Below are positions 48,089 to 57,919 of a stretch of DNA of 64,000 bases, piece after piece. Source of the stretch: Deltaproteobacteria bacterium (lineage in GTDB: Bacteria; Desulfobacterota; Syntrophia; Syntrophales; UBA5619); assembly GCA_021372415.1 (NCBI GenBank), contig JAJFUM010000225.1:1-64000 (forward strand), in the 5' to 3' direction. The notes below the pieces were generated by a model, which worked only from the letters and a program-made list of their open reading frames with translations, searched no databases and was not told the origin of the DNA. The translations under genes and the position numbers were made by a program. Positions within the stretch are counted from its first letter, which is position 1. Every line of letters begins with the position of its first letter.

Positions 48089-48571
48089 ATGAGTGAGATT
48101 ATTGTGGGGATTTCAGATCTCAAGGTTAGCAATAATCCGGATGACGTCCTCATCACCTATGCACTTGGGTCCTGCATCAGTGTGGCCGTTTATGATCCTA
48201 AGGTGAAAGTGGGGGGGCTCCTGCATTTCATGCTTCCCGATTCGACGCTGGATGCTAACAAGGCCAAGGAAAAGGCCGCCATGTTTGCCGACACGGGGAT
48301 CCCGCTCCTGTTTAAATCCTGCTACGCCATCGGGGCCGAGAAGAAAAGGATGATCGTGAAGGTTGCCGGCGGGGCGAGCATCCTGGACGATGGGAATTAT
48401 TTTCGTATTGGTCAGAAGAACATCACGGCAATGAGAAAAATATTCTGGCACAACAACGTCTTGATCGATGCTGAAGATACCGGCAGGAACTGCAACCGCA
48501 CGGTGAGGCTCGAACTTGCCAACGGCCGATGCTTAGTCAAAAGTTCAGAGGGTACGGTAAAGGAACTATGA
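48089..48571 (+). CDS. cheD: Chemoreceptor glutamine deamidase CheD
   Basis: 160 aa. CheD deamidates receptor glutamines and binds CheC/CheX-type phosphatases. The catalytic pair Cys29 (in ALGSCIS) and His46 (in GGLLHFMLP) is present, as is the KVAGGASI segment. It lies between cheR and an HDOD gene, and its stop overlaps the next start (ATGA). The company of CheX-like phosphatases fits the known CheD-CheC feedback in other bacteria, though here the partner would be CheX-type. Confidence 0.93.
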   Translation: MSEIIVGISDLKVSNNPDDVLITYALGSCISVAVYDPKVKVGGLLHFMLPDSTLDANKAKEKAAMFADTGIPLLFKSCYAIGAEKKRMIVKVAGGASILDDGNYFRIGQKNITAMRKIFWHNNVLIDAEDTGRNCNRTVRLELANGRCLVKSSEGTVKEL

Positions 48572-49413
48572 TGATTGACCGGATCCTTAAATCGATTGAG
48601 AAGCTCCCGGCGTTTCCGGCAACGATCCAGAAGGTGACCGACCTTCTCCACAATGAAGATTATGCGGTGGCCGACCTGGTGAATGTGATCCGATACGATC
48701 AGGCGATTGCGGCAAACATCTTGAAGATAAGCAATTCGGCGTATTTTGGCGTTCGTCAGAAGATCAAGACGATTCAGGACGCAGTGGTGTATCTCGGGCA
48801 ACAGCAGTTGATCAGGGCGGTCCAGATGGCCGGTGTTACACGGTTCTATAAGAAGGGCAGTAAGGGATATCAGGCGCAGTCAAGCGACCTATGGGAGCAT
48901 TCCGTAGCCGTTGCCCTGATGTCTCAGATCCTTTCCCGGTTGATCCGGAAAAATGAGGATCCAGCCCTTTATACCGCAGCACTGCTGCATGATATCGGCA
49001 AGATCATCATGGGGGAATACGTTTACGACTCGTTTGAACAGATCATCAGTCGCGTGAGACAGGGGCAATGTTCCTTTCTGGAGGCGGAGGAGGAGATCCT
49101 TGGCATCAATCATGCGCAGGTTGGAGGGAAGGTCGCTGCCCATTGGAATTTTCCGGCTGAAATCAGAGATGCCATCGCCTATCACCATCGACCTGACCTG
49201 CTGACCGATGCGGACAAAACAAATGCCTGGTTCGTATACTTATCCGATCAAGCCTGCCTGATGTATGGGATTGACGGGGGGGTGGACGGACTTGCGTATA
49301 AAGGGCTGGAAGAAGGCATGAGGTTTTTTGACCTCAGGGCCATTGATCTGGAAAGGTGTTTCATCACGCTTCATGATGAGTTGGAAACGGCAAAGGACGT
49401 GATTTACACGTAG
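48568..49413 (+). CDS. HDOD-domain signalling protein
   Basis: 281 aa, HDOD domain (a HD-related fold lacking full catalysis) across about residues 5-200. It begins with the typical LPAFPATIQKVTDLL. An HD-like LLHDIGK and YHHRPD are visible, so some metal-binding residues persist. Such proteins act as regulators in motility and chemotaxis clusters. ATG 48568 overlaps the cheD stop (ATGA) and follows an AAAGGA site; ATG 48571 is equally possible. A frame extension to 48529 lies inside cheD. It is followed 18 bases later by a response regulator. Confidence 0.87.
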   Translation: MMIDRILKSIEKLPAFPATIQKVTDLLHNEDYAVADLVNVIRYDQAIAANILKISNSAYFGVRQKIKTIQDAVVYLGQQQLIRAVQMAGVTRFYKKGSKGYQAQSSDLWEHSVAVALMSQILSRLIRKNEDPALYTAALLHDIGKIIMGEYVYDSFEQIISRVRQGQCSFLEAEEEILGINHAQVGGKVAAHWNFPAEIRDAIAYHHRPDLLTDADKTNAWFVYLSDQACLMYGIDGGVDGLAYKGLEEGMRFFDLRAIDLERCFITLHDELETAKDVIYT

Positions 49414-49431
49414 GCCGATTAAGAGGAGATT

Positions 49432-49863
49432 ATGTCATTCAACGTTCTCATTGTGGATGATTCCGGTGCCATGCGGTCGGTTATCAAAAAGGTGATTGCC
49501 ATCTCGGGTTTCAAACTCGACCAGTGCATTGAAGCTGGCAATGGACGGGAAGCCTTGGAGAAGCTGAAGCAGAACTGGGTGGATGTGATCGTATCGGATA
49601 TCAATATGCCCGAAATGAACGGGCTGGAGTTATTGAAGGCCCTAAAGCAGGACCCTCTCTATCAAAATATCCCTACGATCGTCATTTCTACGGAAGGAAG
49701 CAGTGAAAGGATGCACGAAGCCTTGGAGGCAGGGGCAAAAGAATTCATTAAAAAACCCTTTCTGCCAGAGGACATCCGAAGGGTGCTCTATAATGTCATA
49801 GGAGTGGGATCAGATGGAGAATATCAAGAAGATCGGAGAGATGCTTCTTCCCTCGATTTTTGA
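49432..49863 (+). CDS. CheY-like response regulator
   Basis: A 143-aa receiver with Asp9/Asp10, phosphorylation site Asp56 in VSDINMPEMNG, Thr in VISTEG and Lys in FIKKPF. The last 20 or so residues are a poorly conserved tail. An AGAGGAG site precedes ATG 49432. The 3' end overlaps the next CheX-like gene by 50 bases in another frame. The pair looks like a regulator with its dedicated phosphatase, though this is inferred from position. Confidence 0.9.
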   Translation: MSFNVLIVDDSGAMRSVIKKVIAISGFKLDQCIEAGNGREALEKLKQNWVDVIVSDINMPEMNGLELLKALKQDPLYQNIPTIVISTEGSSERMHEALEAGAKEFIKKPFLPEDIRRVLYNVIGVGSDGEYQEDRRDASSLDF

Positions 49864-50269
49864 TGTATTTGAAAAGATGTTTTTTGTTTTTGCCGAACCC
49901 CTGAGGGAGGTGGAACAACCCCATCAGTTGCGGGCCGCAATCCATTTTGAAGGACCCTTCAAAGGGGAGATGCAGCTCCTTCTCTCCTCTGAACTGGCAA
50001 AAACCATGGCCAAGAACATGTTGAATCTTGAAGATGCGGAAGTAAACGATTCGATTATGGCGGACTGTGTTAAGGAGGCCATCAATATGATCTGTGGCAG
50101 CTTCCTTAGGAAGGTCGATCCTGTGCACGGGTCCCAGATGTCGATTCCGACATGCGATCGTCTATCCAATCACACCGATGATGGAAAGGGTGGAGATGGC
50201 AAAGGGGTAAGGTTGGCCTTTGCGACTGAATGCGGTCCCTTTGAGGTGATGGTGGCTACAGAAAAATAA
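49814..50269 (+). CDS. CheX-family phosphatase-like protein
   Basis: 151 aa. The sequence MADCVKEAINMICGSF contains the E-x-x-N phosphatase pair (Glu88, Asn91) in the position seen in CheX/CheC. The surrounding fold resembles CheX, but overall identity to the other two CheX copies is low. A glycine-rich loop lies near residue 130. It starts at ATG 49814, overlapping the upstream regulator by 50 bases, which suggests a coupled pair. It is followed by a 142-base gap before cheB. Confidence 0.75.
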   Translation: MENIKKIGEMLLPSIFDVFEKMFFVFAEPLREVEQPHQLRAAIHFEGPFKGEMQLLLSSELAKTMAKNMLNLEDAEVNDSIMADCVKEAINMICGSFLRKVDPVHGSQMSIPTCDRLSNHTDDGKGGDGKGVRLAFATECGPFEVMVATEK

Positions 50270-50352
50270 CTCTCTTTTATCGGTATAATACGATGGGCGT
50301 TTTGGCGGCAGCAAAGAATGGTGACTCCTTGAAACAGCGTGATCAATAACCG

Positions 50353-50386
50353 GGTCATGATCATGACCATCTTGGCTGGCCAAGAC
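50353..50386. promoter_or_regulatory. Tandem inverted repeats upstream of cheB
   Basis: A perfect 16-bp palindrome GGTCATGATCATGACC (50353-50368) is followed directly by CTTGGC TG GCCAAG (about 50371-50384). Both lie 25-60 bases before the cheB start. They lack a T run, so an operator or RNA hairpin is more likely than a terminator. No regulator can be named. Confidence 0.45.
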
Positions 50387-50399
50387 CCCTATAGCTTGA

Positions 50400-51440
<1,041 letters not shown>

Positions 51441-51442
51441 CT

Positions 51443-53638
51443 ATGGAATACGACGCGTTGATAAAGTCTATCGATGAACTGGCATCTGAACTGCTCTTTT
51501 TGGACAGTAGGGAAATTGATATCCCATCCTCGGGCAAATTCATGAACAGCCTGGAGGAAATCATCAAAGAAGCGGAGAGACTCCGTGTTGCACCGCTGGT
51601 TCAGATCGCTACCGGTCTGAACCAGATCCTGCAGAAAATGGTTTTTGATACATTGCCGGACAAGGGGCTTGGGTTCGGTACCTTTGAAAGCGGCATAGCC
51701 CTCATGCAGGAGATCGCAGGGACCCTTCAACGGAATGGAGAGTTCACGGGCGATATTCAGCCCTTTCTCGAAGCGACCGCCAACCTAACGGGTGTGCCCA
51801 TCCATTCGGAAACGCCGAAGAAGGAAGGTGCGCCACCGCCAGACCAAGAGCCTCAGGTCAGCAAGGCGCAGACTCAAGACCTGTCGCTGGTCAAGGATTT
51901 CATCGCAGAAGGGTTGGAATATATCGACGAGATTGAAGTCAACATCTTAAACCTCGAGCAGGATCCCGAAAATTCAGAATATATCAACGCGATCTTCAGG
52001 CCCTTCCACTCTATTAAAGGCGTGGCGAGCTTCCTTAATCTCGAGAACATCCGTCATCTGGCCCACAACCTGGAAAACCTTTTGGATAAGGCCAGAAACA
52101 ATGAGCTCACCGTGACACCGCCGTTGATCGATCTGATCTTGGATGGTGCAGATGTCCTCAAGACGATGATCCTGCAACTCAAGGATGAAATCGAAAACCG
52201 CCCCGTCAAACCGCTGAATGTCGATTTGGCTGCTTTGGCGGAGAGGATTCAGAATGCGGAAAAGCTGGGGGCCGACGATGTGCCCGACAAGAAGAAGTTG
52301 GGTGAGATTCTAGTCAACGACGGCGTCATTACAAACGACGATCTGGATCATGCGCTCAAAGTCGCACAAACACCGCCGCCCAAGAAGATCGGAGAGGCCC
52401 TGATCGACGAGGGCAAGGCGACCCCGAAGCAGGTGTCACAGGCGCTGAGGAAACAGTCGGAGAAGGCGGTCGATGCATCGACGTTGCGCGTTGATACTCG
52501 AAAATTGGACGACCTGATCGATATGGTCGGAGAACTGGTGATCACCCAATCGATGATCCAGCAGGATCTCAGCCAGCAGGTGAATGCCAACAAAAACCTG
52601 ATGAGGGACATCTCTCAATTCTTCAGAATCACCTCCAGCCTTCAGCGGACCTCCATGCGGCTGCGGATGATCCCCATCAAACAGACCTTTCAGCGGATGT
52701 CCCGATTGATTCGGGATCTGGCCAAGAATGAGGGGAAATCGGTCAATATCGAGTTGATCGGGGAAGAGACGGAGATCGACCGGAACATGGTGGACGAGAT
52801 CTACAATCCCCTGGTCCATATGGTCCGCAATGCCGTGGATCATGGCCTGGAGTCACCCGAAGACAGGGCCAAGGCCGGAAAACCGGAGAAGGGCTCGATT
52901 TGTCTGCGTGCCTATCATCGTGGCGGGAATATTGTCATCGAGATTTCTGATGACGGGCGGGGGCTAAACAAAGAAAAGATTGCCGATAAGGCACTTAGAA
53001 AAGGAGTCGTATCGAGCATTGAGGGATTGACAGATCAGGAAATCTACATGATGATTCTGCTGCCCGGGCTTTCTACGGCCGACAAAATCACGGACGTGTC
53101 AGGCCGCGGTGTCGGGATGGATGTGGTCAAACAGGCCGTAGAGAAGCTGAGGGGCAAGATCGAAATCGAAAGCAAATTGGGGATGGGGACCACATTTATA
53201 ACCAGTTTCCCATTGACATTGGCAATTATTGACGGGATGCTGGTCAAGGTGGGCCAAGAGATTTATGTCATCCCCACAACGGCCATCCGCAAGACATTGC
53301 GGCCTGCCAAGAAGGACTACAGCCAGGTGGTCGGCAAAGGCGAGGTCGTCAATGTCATGGGTCAGCTGCTGCCGCTGGTCCGTTTGTATGAGTTGTTTGG
53401 TATTGAACCCGAATACAATGAACCCTGGGATGCCATTGCAGTCGTGGTAGAAGGAGAAGGTCACGCCCAGTGTCTGCTCGTGGATAGAATCATCGGCAAG
53501 GCCGAGGTCGTCATCAAGAGCCTCGGTTCGGACCTGAAGAACATTAAGGGGGTTTCCGGTGGGGCGATCCTGGGAGATGGCCGGATCGGACTGATCTTGG
53601 ATACAGAAGGATTATTCGCACTGAATGAGAGGAAATAA
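51443..53638 (+). CDS. cheA: Chemotaxis histidine kinase CheA with an N-terminal extension
   Basis: 731 aa. Residues 1-115 are a helical domain without a recognisable phosphohistidine. The HPt (P1) domain follows, with His189 in FHSIKG. Residues 283-342 hold two copies of a repeat of the form LGEILVNDG...IGEALIDEG, as seen in some CheA and type II secretion proteins. The dimerisation helices begin near 347. The ATPase domain has NPLVHMVRNAVDHG, DDGRGL and GRGVGMDVVK, and the C-terminal CheW-like domain spans about 595-731. No separate P2 domain is evident. It phosphorylates CheY and CheB. Confidence 0.94.
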   Translation: MEYDALIKSIDELASELLFLDSREIDIPSSGKFMNSLEEIIKEAERLRVAPLVQIATGLNQILQKMVFDTLPDKGLGFGTFESGIALMQEIAGTLQRNGEFTGDIQPFLEATANLTGVPIHSETPKKEGAPPPDQEPQVSKAQTQDLSLVKDFIAEGLEYIDEIEVNILNLEQDPENSEYINAIFRPFHSIKGVASFLNLENIRHLAHNLENLLDKARNNELTVTPPLIDLILDGADVLKTMILQLKDEIENRPVKPLNVDLAALAERIQNAEKLGADDVPDKKKLGEILVNDGVITNDDLDHALKVAQTPPPKKIGEALIDEGKATPKQVSQALRKQSEKAVDASTLRVDTRKLDDLIDMVGELVITQSMIQQDLSQQVNANKNLMRDISQFFRITSSLQRTSMRLRMIPIKQTFQRMSRLIRDLAKNEGKSVNIELIGEETEIDRNMVDEIYNPLVHMVRNAVDHGLESPEDRAKAGKPEKGSICLRAYHRGGNIVIEISDDGRGLNKEKIADKALRKGVVSSIEGLTDQEIYMMILLPGLSTADKITDVSGRGVGMDVVKQAVEKLRGKIEIESKLGMGTTFITSFPLTLAIIDGMLVKVGQEIYVIPTTAIRKTLRPAKKDYSQVVGKGEVVNVMGQLLPLVRLYELFGIEPEYNEPWDAIAVVVEGEGHAQCLLVDRIIGKAEVVIKSLGSDLKNIKGVSGGAILGDGRIGLILDTEGLFALNERK

Positions 53639-53653
53639 CCGGAGGAGGGGTGC

Positions 53654-54034
53654 ATGGACAAACAGATTAAGGTATTAATTGTAGATGATTTTGCCACGAT
53701 GCGGAAGGTCGTCAGGAATCTTCTGAAGCAGATCGGGTACGAGAATATCGTGGAAGGAGAAGACGGGGTCAATGCATTGAAGATTCTCAAGTCCCAGAAG
53801 ATCGACCTGATCATCTCCGACTGGAATATGCCCAATATGACAGGGCTGGAATTATTGAAGGCTGTTCGGGCGGACGAATCGTTGAAGGCGACTCCTTTTC
53901 TGATGGTTACTGCTGAGGCCCTGCAGGATAACGTGATCGCCGCAGTCAAGGCAGGGGTCAGCAATTATATTGTCAAACCCTTCACTGCCGAAGTCCTGAA
54001 TGAAAAGATCAAGAAGATCCTGGAGAAACTGTAG
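53654..54034 (+). CDS. cheY: Chemotaxis regulator CheY
   Basis: 126 aa, full-length CheY. Asp11, Asp12, phosphorylation site Asp56 (SDWNMP), Thr86 and Lys108 (VKPF) are all present. It binds the flagellar switch when phosphorylated. It lies directly between cheA and cheX, 15 and 23 bases from its neighbours, so the kinase, messenger and phosphatase are produced from one transcript. This is the copy most likely to act on the motor. Confidence 0.94.
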   Translation: MDKQIKVLIVDDFATMRKVVRNLLKQIGYENIVEGEDGVNALKILKSQKIDLIISDWNMPNMTGLELLKAVRADESLKATPFLMVTAEALQDNVIAAVKAGVSNYIVKPFTAEVLNEKIKKILEKL

Positions 54035-54057
54035 AACAGCCAGAGAGAGGAGTCTTT

Positions 54058-54537
54058 ATGGATGTCCGATTTATCAACCCCTTCCTGGAAGGTACGATCA
54101 GCGTGTTAAAGACGATGGCCATGATCGAACCCAGGGCGGGAAAACCGTACTTGAAGGAAGGCAAACAGGCCAAGGGAGACGTATCCGCGATCATTGGATT
54201 GACGGGGTCGGCGCGCGGTTCTCTGGCCTTGAGTTTCAGCGAGGAGTCCATTCTTAAGATCATCTCCAATATGCTCGGAGAGAACCACGGCGAGATCAAC
54301 GGCGAGGTCAGGGATGCCGTGGGTGAGATCACCAATATGATTTCCGGTGTAGCCCGAAAGAAACTGGAGGCGGAGGGATTCAACATTGCAGCGGCCATCC
54401 CGACCGTCGTTTCCGGAAAGGACCACTCTTTCATCCACGTCCTCGGCGGGCCCTCCATCATCATCCCCTTTGAAACGGATAGCGGTCCCTTCTTTGTGGA
54501 TGTCTGTCTGAAGGATACGAGAAAGGAGAAGAATTAA
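54058..54537 (+). CDS. cheX: Chemotaxis phosphatase CheX
   Basis: 159 aa, CheX that dephosphorylates CheY-P. The catalytic pair is Glu90 and Asn93 in DAVGEITNMISGVARK. The first 100 residues closely match the CheX-like protein at 41902 (same MDVxFINPFL start and VGExTNMISGVAR core) but there is no C-terminal extension. An AGAGAGGAG site precedes the ATG. It ends the cheB-cheA-cheY-cheX unit, and a hairpin follows 25 bases after the stop. Confidence 0.9.
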   Translation: MDVRFINPFLEGTISVLKTMAMIEPRAGKPYLKEGKQAKGDVSAIIGLTGSARGSLALSFSEESILKIISNMLGENHGEINGEVRDAVGEITNMISGVARKKLEAEGFNIAAAIPTVVSGKDHSFIHVLGGPSIIIPFETDSGPFFVDVCLKDTRKEKN

Positions 54538-55181
54538 GGACCAGTCCTGGGCAACGTTTCTTGGCCCCCAATGGGGGCCTATGATTTAATCCCTCCTGGG
54601 ATTATCATGCGTCAACTCATCAATTTCCGCATTCCGAAGCCAGTCATGCAGAGGAACCCACGGGACGGGATTCATGTCGTCCGGGACCTTCTGTTGTGAA
54701 GGGAGGACAGGGGGATCTGTATCTGCAGATCGGTGAAATGAGTGGCGATCATTCCCTGTCGGCGATAAGGGCAGAATAAATCTGGCCCGGTGGGGAATTT
54801 AAAGCAGATTACCGCGGCAAATCGAGGTCCTCTGCAGGATATTGCTGTTGCACGGCCAAGGCTGCGGATCTCCATGGTGATCCTGATCGACTTTCTCGCC
54901 TCTTTGGTCAATCCCATCATCTTTTCCCCAATAATTTCTCATGGCATTTCAATGACAGACAGAGCGTCAACTCCTAGACCTTTTGTTGCGATTCGGATCA
55001 ACGGTTTTGTATTTTTAGCCTGGAGAATACACCGTGATGTTCGACATCCCTCATCAAGATGTCCTGTAGGGATGCGAATCAACAGCAGAATCCTGTGGGA
55101 TTGATGCGAAGGTGCTCGAGAATGGTATGTTAGTTGCAATTCCGGGTTAGGTCAAGGAATTGTCGACGAGGGTTGTCTGTG
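54538..55181. other. Long intergenic region between cheX and fliH
   Basis: About 640 bases with no credible gene; the short open frames have no ribosome sites and no conserved pattern. It begins with a GC hairpin (54563-54579). A GG-N10-GC spacing reminiscent of a sigma-54 promoter occurs near 54791-54805, but the flanking match is poor. I see no repeats, tRNA or insertion-sequence ends. Confidence 0.45.
54563..54579 (+). terminator. Possible terminator after cheX
   Basis: A 7-bp stem GGCCCCC (54563-54569) with GGGGGCC (54573-54579) and an AAT loop, followed by an A/T-rich stretch but no strong T run. It is placed to end the cheB-cheX operon. Confidence 0.5.
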
Positions 55182-55847
55182 ATGGATTTATCCAACCGTA
55201 AAGTGATCAAAGCAGGGGAAATAAAGCTTCTTTCCAAACCTGAAAGGGTGGGGGCCGCGCCTCCGGTGGTAAATCCCGCCCCATCAACGGATGAATGTGC
55301 GGCACTTAAGATGGAATTGGAGGCGTCTTTTGCGCAGAAGATTCAGATTGCAGAACGGGAAGCCCACGCAAGGGGGGTATCGGAAGGGATCAAAAAGGGG
55401 ATTGAAATCCAGAAGAACGAGCATCTCAAACCTCTGCAGGCCTTGAATGATCTGATCAAGGAACTTTCGGAGGTCAAAAAGAAGATGCTCGAGGAGGCGG
55501 AGGAACAGATCGTCGAGCTGTCGTTGGCTGTTGCCGAGAAGGTCATGCATCTGGAGGTGACCACGAACCGTGATGTCATCCAAGGTGTCCTCAGGGAGGC
55601 CATAAAGAATATCGTTGATCGGGAGAACATGAAAATCAGGCTCCATCCCGATGATTTTCGTTATATCATGGAGATAAAGTCAGACTTCATCAGGAGCTTC
55701 GATGGCATCAAGAATATCGTCTTTGAAGAGGATGTTTCCGTCGGCCGAGGCGGGGCGCTTATTGAAACCGTGTGCGGGGAAGTCGATGCGAGACTGGATC
55801 AACAGTACAACGAAGTAAAGACATCGATGCTTGCTCCCCATCGCTGA
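55182..55847 (+). CDS. fliH: Flagellar export regulator FliH
   Basis: 221 aa. FliH binds and regulates the FliI ATPase of the flagellar type III export apparatus. The central region is a charged coiled coil (EREAHARGVSEGIKKGIEIQ), followed by the FliH/YscL C-terminal domain with LAVAEKVMHLEV and a DVSVGRGGALIET end. ATG 55182 is chosen with a GAGGG site upstream; the frame extends further back without family support. It lies 32 bases before fliI, the standard order. Confidence 0.88.
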   Translation: MDLSNRKVIKAGEIKLLSKPERVGAAPPVVNPAPSTDECAALKMELEASFAQKIQIAEREAHARGVSEGIKKGIEIQKNEHLKPLQALNDLIKELSEVKKKMLEEAEEQIVELSLAVAEKVMHLEVTTNRDVIQGVLREAIKNIVDRENMKIRLHPDDFRYIMEIKSDFIRSFDGIKNIVFEEDVSVGRGGALIETVCGEVDARLDQQYNEVKTSMLAPHR

Positions 55848-55879
55848 CGATGGGGGATGGTCGAACGATGTAAGAAATC

Positions 55880-57190
55880 ATGATCGATTTTGCGAAATAT
55901 CACCGCTCGCTGGAGCAAATCAATCCGATCCGGGTTCACGGCAAGGTCAGTGAGATCATCGGATTGGTGGTTGAAGGTCACGGGCCGGCTGCCTCCATTG
56001 GGGAGGTATGTATGATTGCATCCGGCGGCCTGGAAAAACAGCTGCCGGCGGAAGTGGTCGGTTTCAAGAAAGGCAAAGTCCTCTTGATGCCTTTGCACAG
56101 CATGCAGGGGATAGGGCCGGGCTGCAAGATCATGTCTATGGGTCGTAAAGCCAGTGTGCATGTCGGGAAGAACCTTTTGGGGAGAGTGATTGACGGACTT
56201 GGCAATCCGATTGACAATCATGGGGCAATCGAATGTGAGAAAGAATACCCGATCTATGCGGACCCGATCAATCCACTCAAAAGAAGACGTATTGCTGAGC
56301 CGATGGATCTCGGTATCCGGGCGCTCAATGGGGTTTTGTGCTGCGGAAAAGGACAGAGGATGGGGATCTTTTCCGGCTCCGGGGTAGGCAAGAGCGTTTT
56401 GATGGGGATGATGGCCAGAAACACGAAGGCGGATGTCAATGTTATCGGGTTGATTGGGGAACGGGGAAGGGAGGTCAGAGAGTTTCTTGAAAAGAACCTC
56501 GGCGAGGAGGGGCTCTCGAGATCGGTGGTCGTCGTCGCCGGTTCGGACAGCCATCCCCTCATCCGCATGAGGGCTGCTTATGTGGCCACAACCATATCCG
56601 AGTATTTTCGAGATTTGGGAAATGATGTCCTGCTGATGGTCGATTCATTGACAAGGTTTGCCATGGCCCAAAGAGAGATAGGTCTTTCCGTAGGGGAACC
56701 GCCGGCGACGAAGGGCTATACCCCTTCCGTGTTCAGCCTTCTTCCTAAACTCCTCGAACGATCCGGGACCCTCGAAGGCCGGGGAAGCATCACCGGACTG
56801 TATACGGTTCTCGTCGAAGGGGATGATTTCAATGAACCCATATCGGATGCCTCCAGATCGATTCTCGACGGGCATATTTATCTGACCCGGGACCTGGCCA
56901 ACAAGAACCATTATCCGGCCATAGACATCCTCCAGAGCGTGAGCCGGGTGATGAATGACATCGTGGATGAGCAGCACCGTCAATTGGCGAAAAAGATCGT
57001 TAATGTGCTTGCCACTTACAAGAAAGCTGAAGACCTCATCAATATCGGTGCTTATGTCCAGGGAAGCAATCCCGATATCGATTATGCCATTGCCATGGTG
57101 GAGCGTGTCAATCGTTTCCTCAGACAGGACATTGGTGAAAAGATCGATTTTCAGGAGACGAAAAAACAGATGTTTTCATTATTTGAATAA
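55880..57190 (+). CDS. fliI: Flagellum-specific ATPase FliI
   Basis: 436 aa, the F1-beta-like ATPase energising flagellar protein export. The P-loop GSGVGKS begins at residue 166, followed by GLIGERGREVREF and the Walker B segment VLLMVDSLTRFAMAQREIGL. Its N-terminal domain also matches. The ATG is at 55880. The neighbours fliH and a FliL-like gene fit a flagellar unit. Length is normal. Confidence 0.96.
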   Translation: MIDFAKYHRSLEQINPIRVHGKVSEIIGLVVEGHGPAASIGEVCMIASGGLEKQLPAEVVGFKKGKVLLMPLHSMQGIGPGCKIMSMGRKASVHVGKNLLGRVIDGLGNPIDNHGAIECEKEYPIYADPINPLKRRRIAEPMDLGIRALNGVLCCGKGQRMGIFSGSGVGKSVLMGMMARNTKADVNVIGLIGERGREVREFLEKNLGEEGLSRSVVVVAGSDSHPLIRMRAAYVATTISEYFRDLGNDVLLMVDSLTRFAMAQREIGLSVGEPPATKGYTPSVFSLLPKLLERSGTLEGRGSITGLYTVLVEGDDFNEPISDASRSILDGHIYLTRDLANKNHYPAIDILQSVSRVMNDIVDEQHRQLAKKIVNVLATYKKAEDLINIGAYVQGSNPDIDYAIAMVERVNRFLRQDIGEKIDFQETKKQMFSLFE

Positions 57191-57237
57191 GGATGGCTAT
57201 CGGGCGTATCATTAATCTCCGATAGGGGTAATAAGGC

Positions 57238-57840
57238 ATGGCAAAAAAAGCGACGCTTGATGTCCTGGATATCCAGGTCGATGAGATAGCGGCGGAAAAA
57301 CAACAAGAGGACACCCTTGCCTTGGACAAGGAGGCAGAGGCCCCTGCCGGGCAGCAAGCCCCGCGGCGTCTGTTTGTCCTGTTGAAGCGCCTGCTTTTTC
57401 GTCCGATGGTCTGGATGCCCCTGTTGGGTTTGCTCGTGTTGGTGCCCCTTGTCATTATGGTTGTCTCCTTCCATGATGGGTCGGAAAAAAGTCGGGAGGT
57501 ATCCAAGGCGCCCTCCCCGAAGGTTCAGGCACCCACGCCGGGCGAATTCGTGGTCTTGGCGGGATTTGTTATCGATCTCAAGGATGATCGCGGTGCGGCC
57601 AAGGTTGTTTTCTGCGACGCCGTTTTGAATCTCGAGAAATCAGAAAAGACGGTCGCGGATCGAAACTGGGCTGACGGTCGAAATCTCATCTACATGAAGT
57701 TGAAGAAGAAAAAGCCCCATGAACTGTTGTCGCCTGAAGACAGAAACCGCCTCAAGATTGAACTTAGGGACGACCTCAATGGGCTTCTCGGCGCAAATTT
57801 AATAAAAAGTGTATATTTCACACGTTTTGAAATATTCTGA
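57238..57840 (+). CDS. FliL-like membrane protein
   Basis: 200 aa, single-pass membrane protein. A charged cytoplasmic N-terminus (about 1-55) is followed by one membrane helix (about residues 57-80, MVWMPLLGLLVLVPLVIMVV region) and a periplasmic domain. The C-terminus LKIELRDDLNGLLGA...VYFTRFEIF matches the end of FliL. FliL sits near the stator and affects torque or switching. The N-terminal region is longer than in E. coli FliL. It is 47 bases downstream of fliI and probably shares its transcript. Confidence 0.77.
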   Translation: MAKKATLDVLDIQVDEIAAEKQQEDTLALDKEAEAPAGQQAPRRLFVLLKRLLFRPMVWMPLLGLLVLVPLVIMVVSFHDGSEKSREVSKAPSPKVQAPTPGEFVVLAGFVIDLKDDRGAAKVVFCDAVLNLEKSEKTVADRNWADGRNLIYMKLKKKKPHELLSPEDRNRLKIELRDDLNGLLGANLIKSVYFTRFEIF

Positions 57841-57919
57841 TGGCTGACACACTCTTTGCCTGTCAATCCGCATGGCTTGAATCGATAGGACCGATGTTCG
57901 GAAAGGGGGAAGAATAGTG

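Noticed and set aside
54785-54810. Sigma-54 promoter before fliH
   Set aside because: Only the GG-N10-GC spacing is kept; the rest of the -24/-12 sequence does not match and the site is almost 400 bases from fliH.
54790-55104. Open frame of 104 codons between cheX and fliH
   Set aside because: No ribosome site, no family resemblance and non-coding-like composition.
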